Source of the DNA: Erigeron canadensis
Lineage: Eukaryota > Streptophyta > Magnoliopsida > Asterales > Asteraceae
Reading direction: 5' to 3'
Assembly (NCBI RefSeq): GCF_010389155.1
Contig: NC_057761.1
Location: 59,270,587-59,334,586, forward strand
DNA length: 64,000 bases
In this document: one piece after another, positions 1-12,021 of the stretch
How the letters are laid out: each line of letters starts with the position of its first letter
Position numbering within the stretch: position 1 is the first letter of the stretch
Made by a program: the position numbers and the translations under genes
The notes under the pieces: model-generated
Databases searched by the model: none
Told to the model about the DNA's origin: nothing
What the model saw: only the letters and a program-made list of their open reading frames with translations

Positions 1-1539
1 ACTAAAGTTATCAAATATTTATTTAGCTTCTTTTTATTTAGTTATTAGTTTCCTTAGGGCGATTTTTGGTTTTATGTTTTATTACAACGATCATGACATT
101 ATCTTTATTTCTGTTTGTGTTCTACGTACTTCTTACAACGCATGCCACATTCAAAAAATTTATTATATGCCTATGTTTTATCAGGTTAACAATATATATT
201 GTTATCATTGGGGATTTGTGGTATGTTTTATCGTATGTGGCTTACTTTAATTAAACAATTTGTTTGATCATGATGATTCATATGGTTTGTTAGTTCTACA
301 AACCTTTATTAGTGTACCAAGAATTGCAAAACAACACATGTCAATGACTTGGAGCAACCCAAGGTTATTATATATAGAATGCTAGAATAGTAGAGATTAA
401 GTCTAAACTTTTGAAGTGTTCTTTATCAATCAACATTCTTCTAGTTCTATATTATCAAACAATCAGTTACATATGACTTATAGAGATCTACATTTCGAAA
501 CCTTGGGAAACTCTGCATGTATTTTGAGCACAACTTATTGTTCCATTTGTTACATTAGGAAACTGGGAATAATCAATAGCTGAAAATTGGGCAAATTGAC
601 TTTCACCTTGTAGAGTCATGTGAGTTATATAGGGGTGTTTGGATGTGTGTTTTTAGTAATAAACAGAGAATGTGGAAAAAAAACTGATTATGATCTGATA
701 ATGCACGGTCAAAACAATGAAATTTTGAGAAGATTTAAAAAAAAAACAATAATGAAATTTTGATTAGAATAAAGATTTTCATTAGTGACAATGTTATATC
801 ATTCTAGTTCTCAATCAAGTTTGTATGATTTGATCAACTAACTGGCCGGTCCATCTGGCATTCCTCTTCAATGAGTATGCATTGAAGAGTCAATTTGAAA
901 CAAGCATATATACGCAGGTTATCTTGATATTATAGATTTATATCGATCAGTTTCTGTAGCTATGACTAATAAATAGAACTGGCAAAATAGACAAAAGTGT
1001 TCATGGGTCATCCAAAGCCAGCCACTATATATCTTAGAACATATGTTTCAACACGAACCCAGTTTGAATTGTAACCCAACCCATCCCACCCAATAAGCTC
1101 TTTCTATTTGAAAAGAGTCTCTCAGAGGTCAAGGTACAATGCTCTGGGGCGCTGATCAGTACTCGCTAGTTTTTGATGACTTATAAAAAAAAGTGAATTG
1201 CGTGTGTAGCGTGGGGGAAGCTAAAGTTTTGTCCAAACTATTTGACTAGTTACATGCACTCGTAAGATGGGTTCAGAGTAGTTACAATGTTTTGATAATC
1301 TGACCGGTCCAACGAGAAACCGACTATATATGTGACCAATCCAGACAATAAAACTTGCAACGTCTGCATGAAGATTCATAAACAAAAATTTGCAGAAGTA
1401 GCACTACGAAACAAACACGTAGATCAAATGTCACATCTTCTTTATAGTTTAACTGCAAAGATGTGACATTTATTTCTCTTTTAAAAACAAAACTTGTTAA
1501 CTTGTCACGCACACTTTACATATCTTGCAAATAAATTCA
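1..1539. other. AT-rich intergenic DNA, no gene seen
   Basis: Open frames here are short, lack family similarity and have the base composition of random AT-rich DNA. A stretch near 630-650 resembles the GGGTGTTTGG end common in plant hAT-like MITEs, but I could not find its partner end. Nothing else is supportable. Confidence 0.6.
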
Positions 1540-1545
1540 ACGAGC

Positions 1546-2120
1546 CTTCTTAACTTTGAACTTATTAACCTCCAGAAATTCTGGGGCACCTCATGCATTT
1601 TCTGCAACATCACCAAAGAATACAATGCCATCAGTAGCGATAACTGTAAACCAACAATGCTATCAAAAAAGACGTTTTAAGAATCATATGTTAAAAATCA
1701 TTACTTATAAGCTATGAGGAGCAGTAAAAAATACAACTTACAGAGCTGAAAATTACCTCAATGAAACTACGGATTGCACTTGTCTCTGATCCTTTTGGTT
1801 CCTTCAGGTAATTAAATGTATTATACCTACACCACGGTACAAATAATCCTGAATATCATCCAAAAAGAAAACAAAAAGGGAAAAAAAACACAATTTCAAG
1901 TTGTCACATATATACTTTGAAGTGGTATTTCCATCTAATAAGCAATATTTTGAACCATCGTCCATATGGGCATCATTAGATGCCGGATCAGCGGCTATAG
2001 CCAACGAACCTGGTGCTGGAGTAACAGGAGTAGGAGAACCCGCCCTCTTTGCTTACCCCCTTAGACCTTGTCCACTTGCCCCCAGATATAAATTAATTCC
2101 GCCAATATCCTACAAGGCAA
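1546..2120 (-). pseudogene. possible exon relic of an unrecognised gene
   Basis: On the minus strand two short stretches look exon-like. One, about 2,060-2,117, reads DIGGINLYLGASGQGLRG between an AG acceptor and a GTAAGC donor. The other, about 1,546-1,660, reads VIATDGIVFFGDVAENA, then a stop, then GAPEFLEVNKFKVKKAR and a stop. Amino-acid composition is more protein-like than the surroundings, but an in-frame stop and the lack of a continuous model argue for a decayed copy. I do not recognise the family. Chance open frames remain possible. Confidence 0.2.
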
Positions 2121-2210
2121 AACATTGTCACACCCCGGCTAAAATACAAAACCATCACATGACTTGGTCAACAATACATTCTTGTGTTTCCAAGTTCAAA
2201 GTTTTTTTAT

Positions 2211-2821
2211 AATTGCTACAAGAACACAAACAATACATATACCGAAGTGCATCTAAATAAATCAAATCTCGATTGTGCATAATGAAATCAGTTTTCATAT
2301 TTAAAAGAAAAGGGTTGTTTCAGCAAAATTATGTTTTCACATCAAACAAGATGCTTTGTTCATCACACTTGTGATGCCAAACATATTGTGTAAATATGAT
2401 ACGCATTACAAACTTTATTATGGATGGTAAAAAAAAAAAAATGTTTTTATTATAACTATTATTATGAAACACTTCACAAATGATTTTTTTTTTCTTCTCA
2501 CGAATCGGGTCCTTTTTTATTTGATCATTCTCTATCTACGGGCTACGGGTGTGAAGCTATGTGTACATGTAGATATTATATTATACGTGTATTACATATA
2601 ATATCACTTTTTACACAATTCATATTATATGTGTATATGATTATATATTAAACAAAGTAAAATCATAATGTGTGTAAATAAGATCCAATTCTGCCATGAG
2701 CAATGTCGGGTAGAACCCCTACCAGAGGCTAAATTTTAAAAAATAGATACTGATACAGAGCATAAAATTAAATAAAAGATTATATGACTGCTTCGGGAGT
2801 AAACATATATACGGAGTAATA

Positions 2822-2852
<31 letters not shown>

Positions 2853-3600
2853 CAAAAAAGTAATTAACAAATAAAAAAAAAGGAGGAGATCGAGAAACCT
2901 TGATCTCAATATTGGAGCGAGAATAAAGAAGGGGTCCAAACTCGGAATCTTTGTATATGTTTTTCCATTTACCGGTGTCATAACTTGCGACACCGGCAAG
3001 CAGGGCTGCTGCTTCTTTGGCTGTCCACTTTCACTTTGAATTTCCCATTACACCACGGACCACGCCGACGGTAGATATATTCCGTATTTATATATGGGTG
3101 TTTAGCTTTATATTTGATGGGTTATGGTTTTTGTAAAAGATACTCGTAGTTTTATTTATATTTTAAAGGAAAGATTATTTAGAAACCTTATTAACTTTTT
3201 TTAATTAAAATTAAAAAGATATTTTATAAATTTATTTACCGTTTCGTTAACCAAAAATTAATATTTCGAATCATTTTTTAAAATTATTTAATTTAAATAA
3301 ATTTTGTTTCTCTCCAAACAAAATTGTTTTTTTTCGTCAGACACTTTTCATAATTATATACATGTAAATTTGTTCCATAACTACGTTTTCTTCTTCTATA
3401 CATCATCCCATTACAAGTTTTTTACGCACAACCAAAGCATACTTAGCTATTCATTTAACAATTTAGGGAACTACTCCGTATATGATATCTACAATTATAT
3501 AAAGGGTTTATTCCATAAAAAAGGGTATATCGTTAGTTTTTGACAGACGTAGCTCGTTAAGTGTCACGTCACCCATACCACGTCATCAGTTTTGATAGAT
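2211..3600. other. AT-rich intergenic DNA with a short GATA-type microsatellite
   Basis: Non-coding. It contains a short tetranucleotide run (about 2,826-2,848, ATAG/GATA units) and several T- and A-tracts. No gene, RNA or bounded mobile element was recognised. Confidence 0.55.
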
Positions 3601-5067
3601 GTACCTAAGGTTAATCAATGGTTTTGTAACCTTATGAGGATGGATTTATGCAAATTTAATGACAATGAACTCAATATAGGTCACTCGTGTTTGTGAAGCT
3701 TGTTAACTTGTGTTTGGTGTATCGTTGTGCTCGTCATCAAGTAAGATACACTACTTTGACACGCTGAGGGTTCAACATAAACATGGTTTTCATATAATAA
3801 CTTCCCTCATAATAACTTGTTTGCTTATGAGTATTCGGGGTTATACGGGAGGTGATATGGGCTATGTACATGACTATTGAGGCCTGAAATGCAGTCCCTA
3901 TGATATGAAATGTTATGCAATGATACGACATGTAATGATATGCTATGAAATGTTATGCAATGATATGAGATGTGATGATATGAAATGAAATGCTATGAAA
4001 TGTGATTTATGATGATGATATGTGAAATGTGCATGATTACATGGCTTGTTCATCTAGTTCACTAGACTTATTAAGTTGCCATTGACACGTGCACGTGTAA
4101 GAGCCCAAACGTAAAAGATGTATATGTGATGATTGTTTAGGTTGTGTAAACACCTAAACTATATGTGATGTGAAATTGAGCTCGTAAATTTGATGTGAAA
4201 GTGTTAAGCTTAACTCGTACTTGCCCTAGCCCGGTTAAGTGCGTTGATGTGGTTGCTCGGGTGGCTCCTTGCAACGAGGTACAACATGAAGAGTAATACG
4301 GGAGGTCTTACCAGCCCCATTGTCCTTGAACATACGGATTACTCCTGGAATTGGCTTGCCATTCCTTAACGACATTGATGTATAGCCATAAGGTTGTTCA
4401 TCTAGTCGGGTGTGACTTATGTCTCACTTATAATGATGTATATGTTATACGAGATGGGTGACTTATGTCACAACTATAAAGATGTTCAGATGTGATATGT
4501 GATGATGCAAAAGATGACTAGGCACATTTAGGATGACCCATCCTAATATGAAAGATGTTGATGCTATGATATGTATGTGAGACGATATGTTTGATGATAT
4601 GTGCCTTAACGATTTAATATAACTTTTATATAATGTTTTAAATGGACAAACGTTTTATAAACTATGTGTTATCTTACTTAGCTAATTCGTTAGCTAACAC
4701 TTGCTCTTTTAAATGTGTTGTGCCCTCAGGTCCAACAATAGTGAGCAGGTATATGTGAGAAGATGTGAGGCATGGGTAGATGATTTTGAAGCTGGCTATA
4801 GTTTACCCATAGTGGCTGCTCGCTTTAGACATTTGCTTTATGTTTAGATCATAATGACTTGTATTGATGATGTGCTCGGTTGTTTAATGTTGGGCAACCG
4901 ATCGATTTCCATTTAGACTTATTTTGATGATATGGCTAGTAACACCATTTAATGAATAAACCAAACAGATTTTGCTGGTTTGGACTTTTAAAGTTTAATT
5001 CCGCTTTCTTTGACGCCGTTAGGCAAAAGTTTTTGGAAATCCTTATTTTTAAACGATGGGTGTTACA
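3600..5067 (-). mobile_element. LTR-retrotransposon LTR remnant (one end defined)
   Basis: The right edge reads, on the minus strand, TGTAACACCCATCG followed by the purine-rich lead and TAACGGCGTC typical of plant Ty3-type LTR starts; it abuts AAAAG at 5,068. The interior has the ATGATATGAAATG-type degenerate runs (about 3,900-4,030) often seen in plant LTRs, and no coding capacity. No matching AAAAG-TG edge was found on the left, so the left boundary near 3.6 kb is a guess and the copy may be truncated. Confidence 0.5.
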
Positions 5068-5073
5068 AAAAGC

Positions 5074-5684
5074 CTATAGCTCAAAACACAACGAAATTGA
5101 TGATGGTTCATCTTTTGTCCCAGACATCCATAAGGATGATGAATAGAAAATCTTGCGCGTGTGGGGCACAAATATTACTGAGAATAGCCATTTGGCGAGG
5201 ACTAGCGAGAACTCATAAACTAGGTTTTTGTCAATGACACCAAAGTAACACTTTGTCAAAGTTTTCATCATTTGGGGGGCAGGAGCGCTTGTGGTGACAG
5301 AGATCATGTCACCATTGCATCTAGAGTTGAAAACATCAAGAACATGCTGAAATGAAGAACCATGTGAGTTAATACCAGTCTTCATCAATAACTTAGCCTG
5401 TAGAGCACTTGTTTGCAAACGAGAAGCGAGGAAAGCAAACCAGATAATATCCCCCGCACAAAGGATGCCAAGACCACCAAATTTGATAGGGAGAGTGGCC
5501 AACCACCACTGCCAATCACCGAATCCCGGCCCTGAACAGGTAACCACCTTCTCCAAGGAGGCCCATAGCACCTCATCAAACCGAGCTTGGGACTCCAATA
5601 AATATAAAGGTGAGCATAGCCTGAAAGTGTAAGATAGTTTTGCAACCCCAGCACAGTTGCGTAAAAGAAGTAGCTTAGATTGGG
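5074..5684 (-). pseudogene. LINE-type reverse-transcriptase C-terminal fragment
   Basis: The minus-strand frame is open from the microsatellite at 5,684 and reads LLLLRNCAGVAKLSYTFR, then a long segment with SGPGFGDWQW, LPIKFGGLGIL and FLASRLQTSALQAKLL. This resembles the C-terminal part of plant non-LTR retrotransposon polyproteins (the post-reverse-transcriptase segment). There is no catalytic YxDD region, no endonuclease and no start, so it is a fragment. It ends where the LTR remnant at 5,067 begins, so that element probably inserted into it. Family assignment is from recognised sequence style only. Confidence 0.6.
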
Positions 5685-5685
5685 G

Positions 5686-5748
<63 letters not shown>

Positions 5749-5801
5749 TTAAATAATAACTTTTATTGAAATTTCTAAAAAAAAATACAAGAATACTATT
5801 A

Positions 5802-5840
<39 letters not shown>

Positions 5841-5842
5841 TA
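5685..5842. repeat. (ATT)n microsatellite, two blocks
   Basis: Long ATT/TTA trinucleotide runs at about 5,685-5,748 and 5,798-5,842, separated by about 50 bp of unique sequence. It forms the upstream border of the reverse-transcriptase fragment. Confidence 0.95.
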
Positions 5843-6299
5843 TTTTTGAATATTTAGAACTTTGGCAAGTAATTTAGACATGGTTTTTTTAAAAATGTTT
5901 TGATACGTTAGTCAATAGTAGTTAATATTTTTTGGTTGTAAAAGAAAAATGAATATAAACTGTTAAATACCTAAAGTTAAAGTTAGGATCACCTCTCACA
6001 TTAATACAACACATTAATACAAGTTCCTTTATTTTATAGTACAGGTAACTTATTTTAGTTTTCACCTTACAGTGGATAAACACATGATTTTTTGTTCCTT
6101 TATTTCATCCATACATTATGTTTATTAATTTCTTATCATTGATAAGAAGAAAAAATGGAATCTCATTTATAATGTATCAGAAGATACATTGATGTGAGAC
6201 AGGTTTTGACGTATGACGAAAGCACGTACAGAAAGTGAGTCATAAACAAAACTATAATTTCAAATTAGGATTTAAACTTGAAAAATGAGGTAAAACTAA

Positions 6300-6650
6300 G
6301 GGTGCATTCTTGAGTTTTAATTTTATGGGATAAGAAAGGGAATGGAGAGGAAAACTTAGGTTTTTGCATTCTTGAGTTTTTTGATTAAAAGAAAGAAAGT
6401 GATGGAAAGGAAAAGTGAGGGGTTTTAAAGCTTAAAACTTTCCTTCCAGATTTGGCATGATTTGGAATGATAAGTTATAAATTTATCAATATACCCTTCA
6501 AACCTTTATATGAACTATAATAACTATGGGGCTATAAATGTAATATTATATATTTTTATCCTTTCTTATCCTTCTCTTTTAACTCAAGAATGCCTTTAAA
6601 TCTTTTTATTCACTTTCTTTTGTTTTAAAGGATAAAACTCAAGAATGCAA
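6300..6650. mobile_element. foldback MITE
   Basis: GGTGCATTCTTGAGTTTTA at 6,301 is mirrored by AAAACTCAAGAATGCA ending near 6,649. A second, inner copy of the motif lies on each side (about 6,366 and 6,583). No coding capacity. Sequence just right of the solo LTR (9,212-9,255) resembles further copies of this arm, so the solo LTR probably landed next to or inside a repeat of the same type. The target duplication was not resolved. Confidence 0.5.
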
Positions 6651-6745
6651 TTTATAAATATAATTTTTTATCTTTTCTTCTCCTATCCAATTGAAACGAC
6701 ACAACTCGATTTAATAGAAAAATAAGGATTTTTTTTCTTGATATA

Positions 6746-6870
6746 CCCACTATGCCGCAGTGGGTGGATGCAATCCCCACTGCGCCGCAGTGGAAGTAAC
6801 ATGCTCCCTGGATCCGAGAATCTCCACTGCGCCGCAATGGGTAAAATTACCCCCACTGCGCCGCAGTGGG
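6746..6870. repeat. four paired GC-rich palindromes inside the solo LTR
   Basis: Four copies of CCACTGCGCCGCAGTGG or close variants start near 6,746, 6,775, 6,823 and 6,852. Spacing is 29, 48 and 29 bp, so they form two pairs about 77 bp apart. Each copy is almost self-complementary. They are an island of GC in otherwise AT-rich sequence. Confidence 0.9.
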
Positions 6871-8084
6871 CACCAGTTCAGCAACACAAAAAATCGTTAG
6901 ATGCTTAATCAAACTTACAGACTACCAAAATCAAAACCAAACTTCATAATACAACATTTCTAAGTTCAAATAAGATTTCGACTCGGAAATAAGCAAGGTA
7001 AAAGTATCCGTTGACCAAACATTCATTTTACCACCAAATGGGTCAATTACCCGAGTTGACATCTTACAAATGACGATGTACAAAATTAGAAATTTCGGCA
7101 TGACCCATTCGTAAAATCATCATCCAAACCTGTTACGGATTATGAGTTTCTCCAAAACACATTTAAACAAAATCAATACATTACAACTACAAAACGACCC
7201 ATTTAAAATACCCAAAAACTCGAGTCCAACACTAGACATTGTAATAATTCTCCAAAAAGACATAACAAGAGTACAAAGAGCCGATAGTTCAAAGGGGTCA
7301 CTATGGGTCCTATTACCAATTCCATTATCCGCATTTAACCAAAGCAACCCATATCCATTAAGCATCTTTAACTTCAATCTTTACAATACTTACTTTCTTT
7401 CGCATCCGGGACAACCTATAAAAAGGTAAACAACTAAAAAGTAAGCAAAGCTTAGTGAATAATCTTGCATACGTTTATACATACGAAGGAGGGCAAAGTG
7501 CAAGGACTTTCACATGTAACCTATGATACCGTCATGCCACATTTACATGCTCACCTTGCACACTATCAACACCTATATGGATCCATATAAGTCAAACAAT
7601 CATATCTATCGGGATTCTTAGGCCCCGGAGGTTCTTAGGCCTCATATCACATCAACTATCGGGATTCATAGACCCCGGAGGTTCTTAGGTCTCATAAACA
7701 ATGCCCCACATGGGTTTCACGCCAAATCAATTACCATGCTTGGAACATTCACATCTCATGGTAATTGACCCAACGTAAACATAAAGGTATGCAAGAGTAC
7801 TCACCTTCTCCGCGACAACCAAAATCATAAATCAAGAAGACCGCATGAACACAAAACATGTATGCTTCAACCTAGCAGCAAATCACAACGCATATAGGAT
7901 CATCAATCACATACTAGACCATCTAGCCATAATCACTAACATTTCAATACTCAACCCATCATTTACAATCTTATATTAATCTTGGGTTGTTTCACATAAC
8001 ATGTACCTCTTATATCATTTTCGATTGGCCAAGAGTTACTTTCGTATCAAAATTGTCATTAACATATTTGACCTAGCAGACTTC

Positions 8085-8570
8085 AAACAAGCATAACTCA
8101 AGTTCTATTTACTATTTTAACATGATTCCAGTGGCCAAATTTTCATGACACATACACCTACCTTTTATCTTTAGTGACCAATATGTGAATTGTCCTTCAA
8201 AGGTGACTTATGGTCGTTTTAAAAATCAAAACTGCTGCTGTTAAACAGCTTTGACCCTACTGCCTTCAAATGACCATAACTTGAGTTCGACACCATATAT
8301 TGACCTCATTCCAGTGGCCACTTTTTCTTAACACAATTAGGTACATTTTATATTCAGTGACCAAGATATGAATTAACTTGCAAGAATGTGTTTTACCCGT
8401 TTTAACAACAGACATCAGAATCATTTTTGCTGAAAGATCAGCATTGCGCCACTGGATTCAAAAATTCATATCTAGAGTTCTACTTCGTCTTTTTAACTCA
8501 TTCCAGTGGGAAAATTTACTTAACATAATAACCTACATTTTCTTTTTAGGACTCAACAAGTGAAAATGCT
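8085..8570. repeat. three degenerate ~185-bp tandem repeats in the solo LTR
   Basis: The motif ATTCCAGTGG recurs at about 8,125, 8,308 and 8,500. Each copy is preceded by an AACT(C/T)(A/G)AGTTC-type phrase and followed by a run that includes TTAGTGACCAA or a variant. Copies are clearly related but diverged. Confidence 0.7.
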
Positions 8571-9359
8571 GTCATGAAGGTGTTAACAAAATCTATCATG
8601 CAACCCAACTAAAAACCCCTAAATTGGTTAAATTAAAGAACCCTAACTTGTATTATATAAATTAACTCATTTTTATGAAAAACCCCCAAATTTCCAATTC
8701 AATTTTATAGCAAGAACCCTAATTTTTTAAAGGAAATCAAGAATTAGGTTAAATTAAAATTCATTACCTTCAAGATTAGGAATTGGAATTTAGAATGAAA
8801 TCACAATTGTCTTCTTCTTTCTTCTTCCTAATTTCAGCCCCATCACTACACTTAACCCTCACTTTTCAATTTCTTAGATGAAGGAAGATTATTATTATAA
8901 TCAAGCTTTGAAGAATTTCTTGAATTACTTAGAGAATTAGAATTAAGGTAAAGATGGAATGAAGAAAAGACGAATAATGAAAAGGGTTGGTGGTGGAATT
9001 GTGATTCAACAAAAAAAAAAAAAGTGTCTGGCAACTTTTCTAAGTGCCACGACCCAAATGAGTTTTTGTGGGTATTTTACCCGCTATCCGCTAAAGTTCG
9101 AACTAAAACAATCTCATATTCAAAAATAAAATACTACGAAACTATTTTAATGTCAAAACTATAATAGAGGTTAATTTTCATTGGCTTAATAATTTAGGAT
9201 GTTACACCAATCTTCTCTTTTCTTTTCCTTTAATAAAAACTCGAGAAAAAGGCAATACGTATAAATGTTAACGGTAAATGGTAGATCATCTTGTATTGCA
9301 AAGATACAAAATTGCTGACAAACCAAAATAACTGAGCATATGTTGTATAAAATTCATGG

Positions 9360-10195
9360 TAAATGAACTTATTTGTTCCGAGTCAGATTCATCATAAATA
9401 TAAAGTTCACCCGAGTCATGAAAAACTATCTTCATTCAATTTACAGGATCACCATTCTTCCTAACTCCTAAGGGTGGAGGGAGTACCCCTCGGTTAGGAC
9501 TTGGGTTCTGTGAAGTCGATTGGCTACACCATTTCCGGCCGTCGGGTATCATTCGGGTAAGAGAAATCGGGTTGAAATTGAGTTGGGAAGCCGAGGGTTG
9601 GTTGGAAAAGTGACTGTTGAAAAGTTGTATCCCTTCACCCCAACTATATTTTGTTCTTTTTTTTTTCCTCTGCCTGATATGGGATTCTTTTTGCAGTAGA
9701 TCTAATGGAGAAGAGAACCGCTTTCATTTATACATGTCTGGTCCCTGCATTTTTGTATATATATATATTTTTTTGTTTTTCAATTATCCATGTTTAGTCC
9801 TTACATATATCAATTTTCTATTATATAACATAATTTTAAAGTTTTGAAAATTTAAAGATAAAATAAAGTATTATTAGTTTTGTTTTAGTATTGTTTAAAT
9901 ATCTTTCTTATATAAGTTAGTATTTATTTTTATATAGTTAAATTATTGATGTAATAAAAAAAGAAAAAAGAAAATGAATTTGAGTAAGTTTAATGAATTG
10001 GGTATGTATTTTCAGTGATTTGGATAAGAATTGAGTTGAATTGAGTAGTTGTGAATTGGAAGGTTTTGATTGGATGAAGAGTTGAGTATATTAACCAAAT
10101 AGTTGACCACTCCTTCCATCCTAACTCCTAAGTGCAATAGCTTCCTTGTAAGTTTTGCAAGGTATCAATCTTTTACTCACCGTTCACCATCTTTT
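9360..10195 (-). pseudogene. F-box protein C-terminal fragment, split by an insertion
   Basis: Minus strand, in two parts. The part at 10,120-10,190 reads KLLHLGVRKNG, continuing at 9,472-9,360 with RKNGDPVN, a stop, then GELYIYDESDSEQISS. This matches the C-terminal segment of the F-box copy at 10.6-11.7 kb (HNGDPIIG ... ELYVYDPDSERIS). A 647-bp element (9,473-10,119) interrupts it, flanked by 13-bp direct repeats. There is no F-box domain and a stop codon is present, so it is a dead fragment. It lies directly downstream of the next F-box copy in the same orientation, as expected for an old tandem duplication. Confidence 0.65.
9473..10119. mobile_element. 647-bp insertion with 13-bp target duplication
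   Basis: It is flanked by identical CCTAACTCCTAAG at 9,460-9,472 and 10,120-10,132. The ends are related inverted repeats (GGTGGAGGGAGTA versus GATGGAAGGAGTG read inward, about 10 of 13 matching). No coding capacity. The target duplication is longer than the usual 8-11 bp for hAT or Mutator elements, so the superfamily is unresolved. Confidence 0.65.
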
Positions 10196-10565
10196 AATAA
10201 TCAAAACTGAAACAATTACATATATGATATATGCTGCTTGAAAAAGTAGAATAATCAAAATTAGGATTTAGGAATAGAATAGCAAGAAAGATAAGTAACA
10301 TAATAAAAGACAGCCAAGTAGCCAACATAACTTAAGAGCATATATTATATATTTTGATGGAAAACCAAAATGCAAAATCTTGAATTCACTACAATCACAA
10401 GTTCGGATCTACTGTAGTTAAGTTTTGACCAAAAAGCCTTGTAATTGCAACTTCATCTCCATGCATTGCTTGTGTGCTCCAAAAAGTCACTTGTTCTAAG
10501 CTCCACAGTTTCAAAAGTTTTCATTATCTTTGCCGTTGATACATGTAGAGCTAAAAACTTCAATC

Positions 10566-11733
10566 TTAATGATCCAGCAAAAGTAGCGTTTCCATGTAGG
10601 AACCCGCATAGCATGTACCACATCGTCCATAAATCCCAGTAGGGCTGATTCGTTCAGAGTCAGGGTCATACACATAAAGTTCATCCGCTCCAATAAACTC
10701 ATCTTCTATTCCAATTATGGGATCGCCATTGTGCCTAAACGAAAGCACTGTAGATACAGCTTCTTCGGGCCTACTAATGGTGTACATCTTTGTAAAAGAG
10801 CTTGAAACACCATCTTCCATGATCCACACATGATAAACTCGTTTCTCAACACTATAATTATATCCAACCACAGCAAGAGAATTCCATATCTTAGATATAG
10901 ACAAATCAATGTCAGCATCCTTTGTCACATTATTAGGAAGGTATACTTCCATAAACTCTTCCCTTACCATATTAAATAACACAATCAAATCACTTTTCAT
11001 AGGAATACCGTTGACGTATTTCCTATCCTGAGCTAGCCAAAATATAATATAATCTATAACTACATGGTGATCATCGGTGAATGCAACTGATAAACGAGGC
11101 AAACATTCCGACAAGGTTCTCCATTCCCCTGTGCTTAAACTAAAAACCTCAACTTGCTTAGGTATGGAACTTATAGTTTTCAAACCCAACACATTAACAA
11201 CGGTTTGAATCTTGACGAGCTTAGGGACTGACCCCAAAACCGATGACAGTTTTATACCGTTTATTATTTAACACATTAGGCACTTGAATAGTAACAGATT
11301 TTCTTATAGAAGGGTTCCACATAACAGCTATATTTTTATCACTTTTGGCATCATCACTAAAAAAACAGAACAACCCTTTAGAGCTACCGAATATTTTGGG
11401 ATCGATAAGTTGATTGACAGAATTGGGAATGGTAAGGGGAAACTTGTGTTGGGCTAAAAAATCATTACCATCAGTATTTCTATTATCATCATCAGAAGCA
11501 TCTACGATAGATACATATTTGGTATTTGTACGATGAATGGGATCATTGTACCTTACGAGCATATGATGACGTGGCCGGGGGTGGTCGATGTGGTAACCAG
11601 CGATAAACTCGGGGCTGTCAATGAAAGACTTCCATGGTTTTGAAACGGATCGAAATTGAAGCAATGATTTCACATCTGAAACCTTTTTTATGATTTCCGC
11701 TTGGATTTCAAAAGGTGGAATATTGTCTGACAT
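10566..11733 (-). pseudogene. F-box protein (CPR1/CPR30-like, FBA type), frameshifted
   Basis: F-box proteins link substrates to SCF ubiquitin ligases through SKP1. The first frame (start 11,733) gives a divergent N-terminal F-box: MSDNIPPFEIQAEIIKKV, LLQFRSVSKPWKSFIDSPEF. It then carries the FBA-type core with IAVMWNPSIRKSVTI and VIGFGVSP, where a stop falls at 11,221. The second frame continues directly with PKLVKIQT, PKQVEVFSLSTGEWRT, VREEFMEVYLP, HVWIMEDG, FTKMYTIS and GSYMETLLLLDH. The two frames overlap and together give about 390 residues, the usual length. The break is best explained by a 14-bp deletion relative to the copy at 40.5 kb. It would be read as two short proteins if expressed. 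A sequencing error of that size is unlikely. Confidence 0.85.
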
Positions 11734-12021
11734 TTTTTGGTTTTTTGGAAATGGTAAATTTTTTTAGGAGGGTTTATAAACTTTGATTTAATTTAGGGTT
11801 TTAAAAGGGGGAAAATGGTGATGTACAACTGACTTACTGAATACTGAAGCATGGATATGAATGCTGAGCTTTAATATATGATGTGGCCATGTGGTAGTCC
11901 AAATATAATTGGTCAGGTTTTTAAGTGTTCCATTAATGGGCCGGTTAGAATTGTGTCATTTGTGTGAAAGTGATCGAAAACAAACATATTAAGCTTTACT
12001 TTCTCAATAATTAAAATATAA

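Larger units (their letters stand above)
6692..9206. mobile_element. solo LTR with 5-bp target-site duplication
   Basis: The element starts TGAAAC and ends GTTACA, giving near-complementary TG..CA termini (TGAAAC versus TGTAAC read inward). It is flanked by identical CCAAT at 6,687-6,691 and 9,207-9,211. There is no internal polyprotein, so it is one 2,515-bp LTR left after recombination between the two LTRs of a full element. If TGTAACATCC is the true 5' end, as in many plant Ty3 LTRs, it lies on the minus strand. It holds an array of GC-rich palindromes near 6.75-6.87 kb and a three-fold repeat at 8.1-8.55 kb. Confidence 0.8.

Noticed and set aside
1901..2212. 103-codon plus-strand frame with a Gly/Ala/Pro-rich middle
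   Set aside because: It crosses the possible splice signals seen on the other strand and has no family resemblance; judged a shadow frame.
1188..5072. AAAAG-TG at about 1,188 as the missing left edge of the LTR ending at 5,067
   Set aside because: It would give a 3.9-kb LTR covering unlike sequence, and AAAAG is too common in AT-rich DNA to count as evidence.
7142..7429. overlapping 85- and 95-codon frames on both strands
   Set aside because: They lie inside the solo LTR, which is non-coding by nature; neither shows a known motif.
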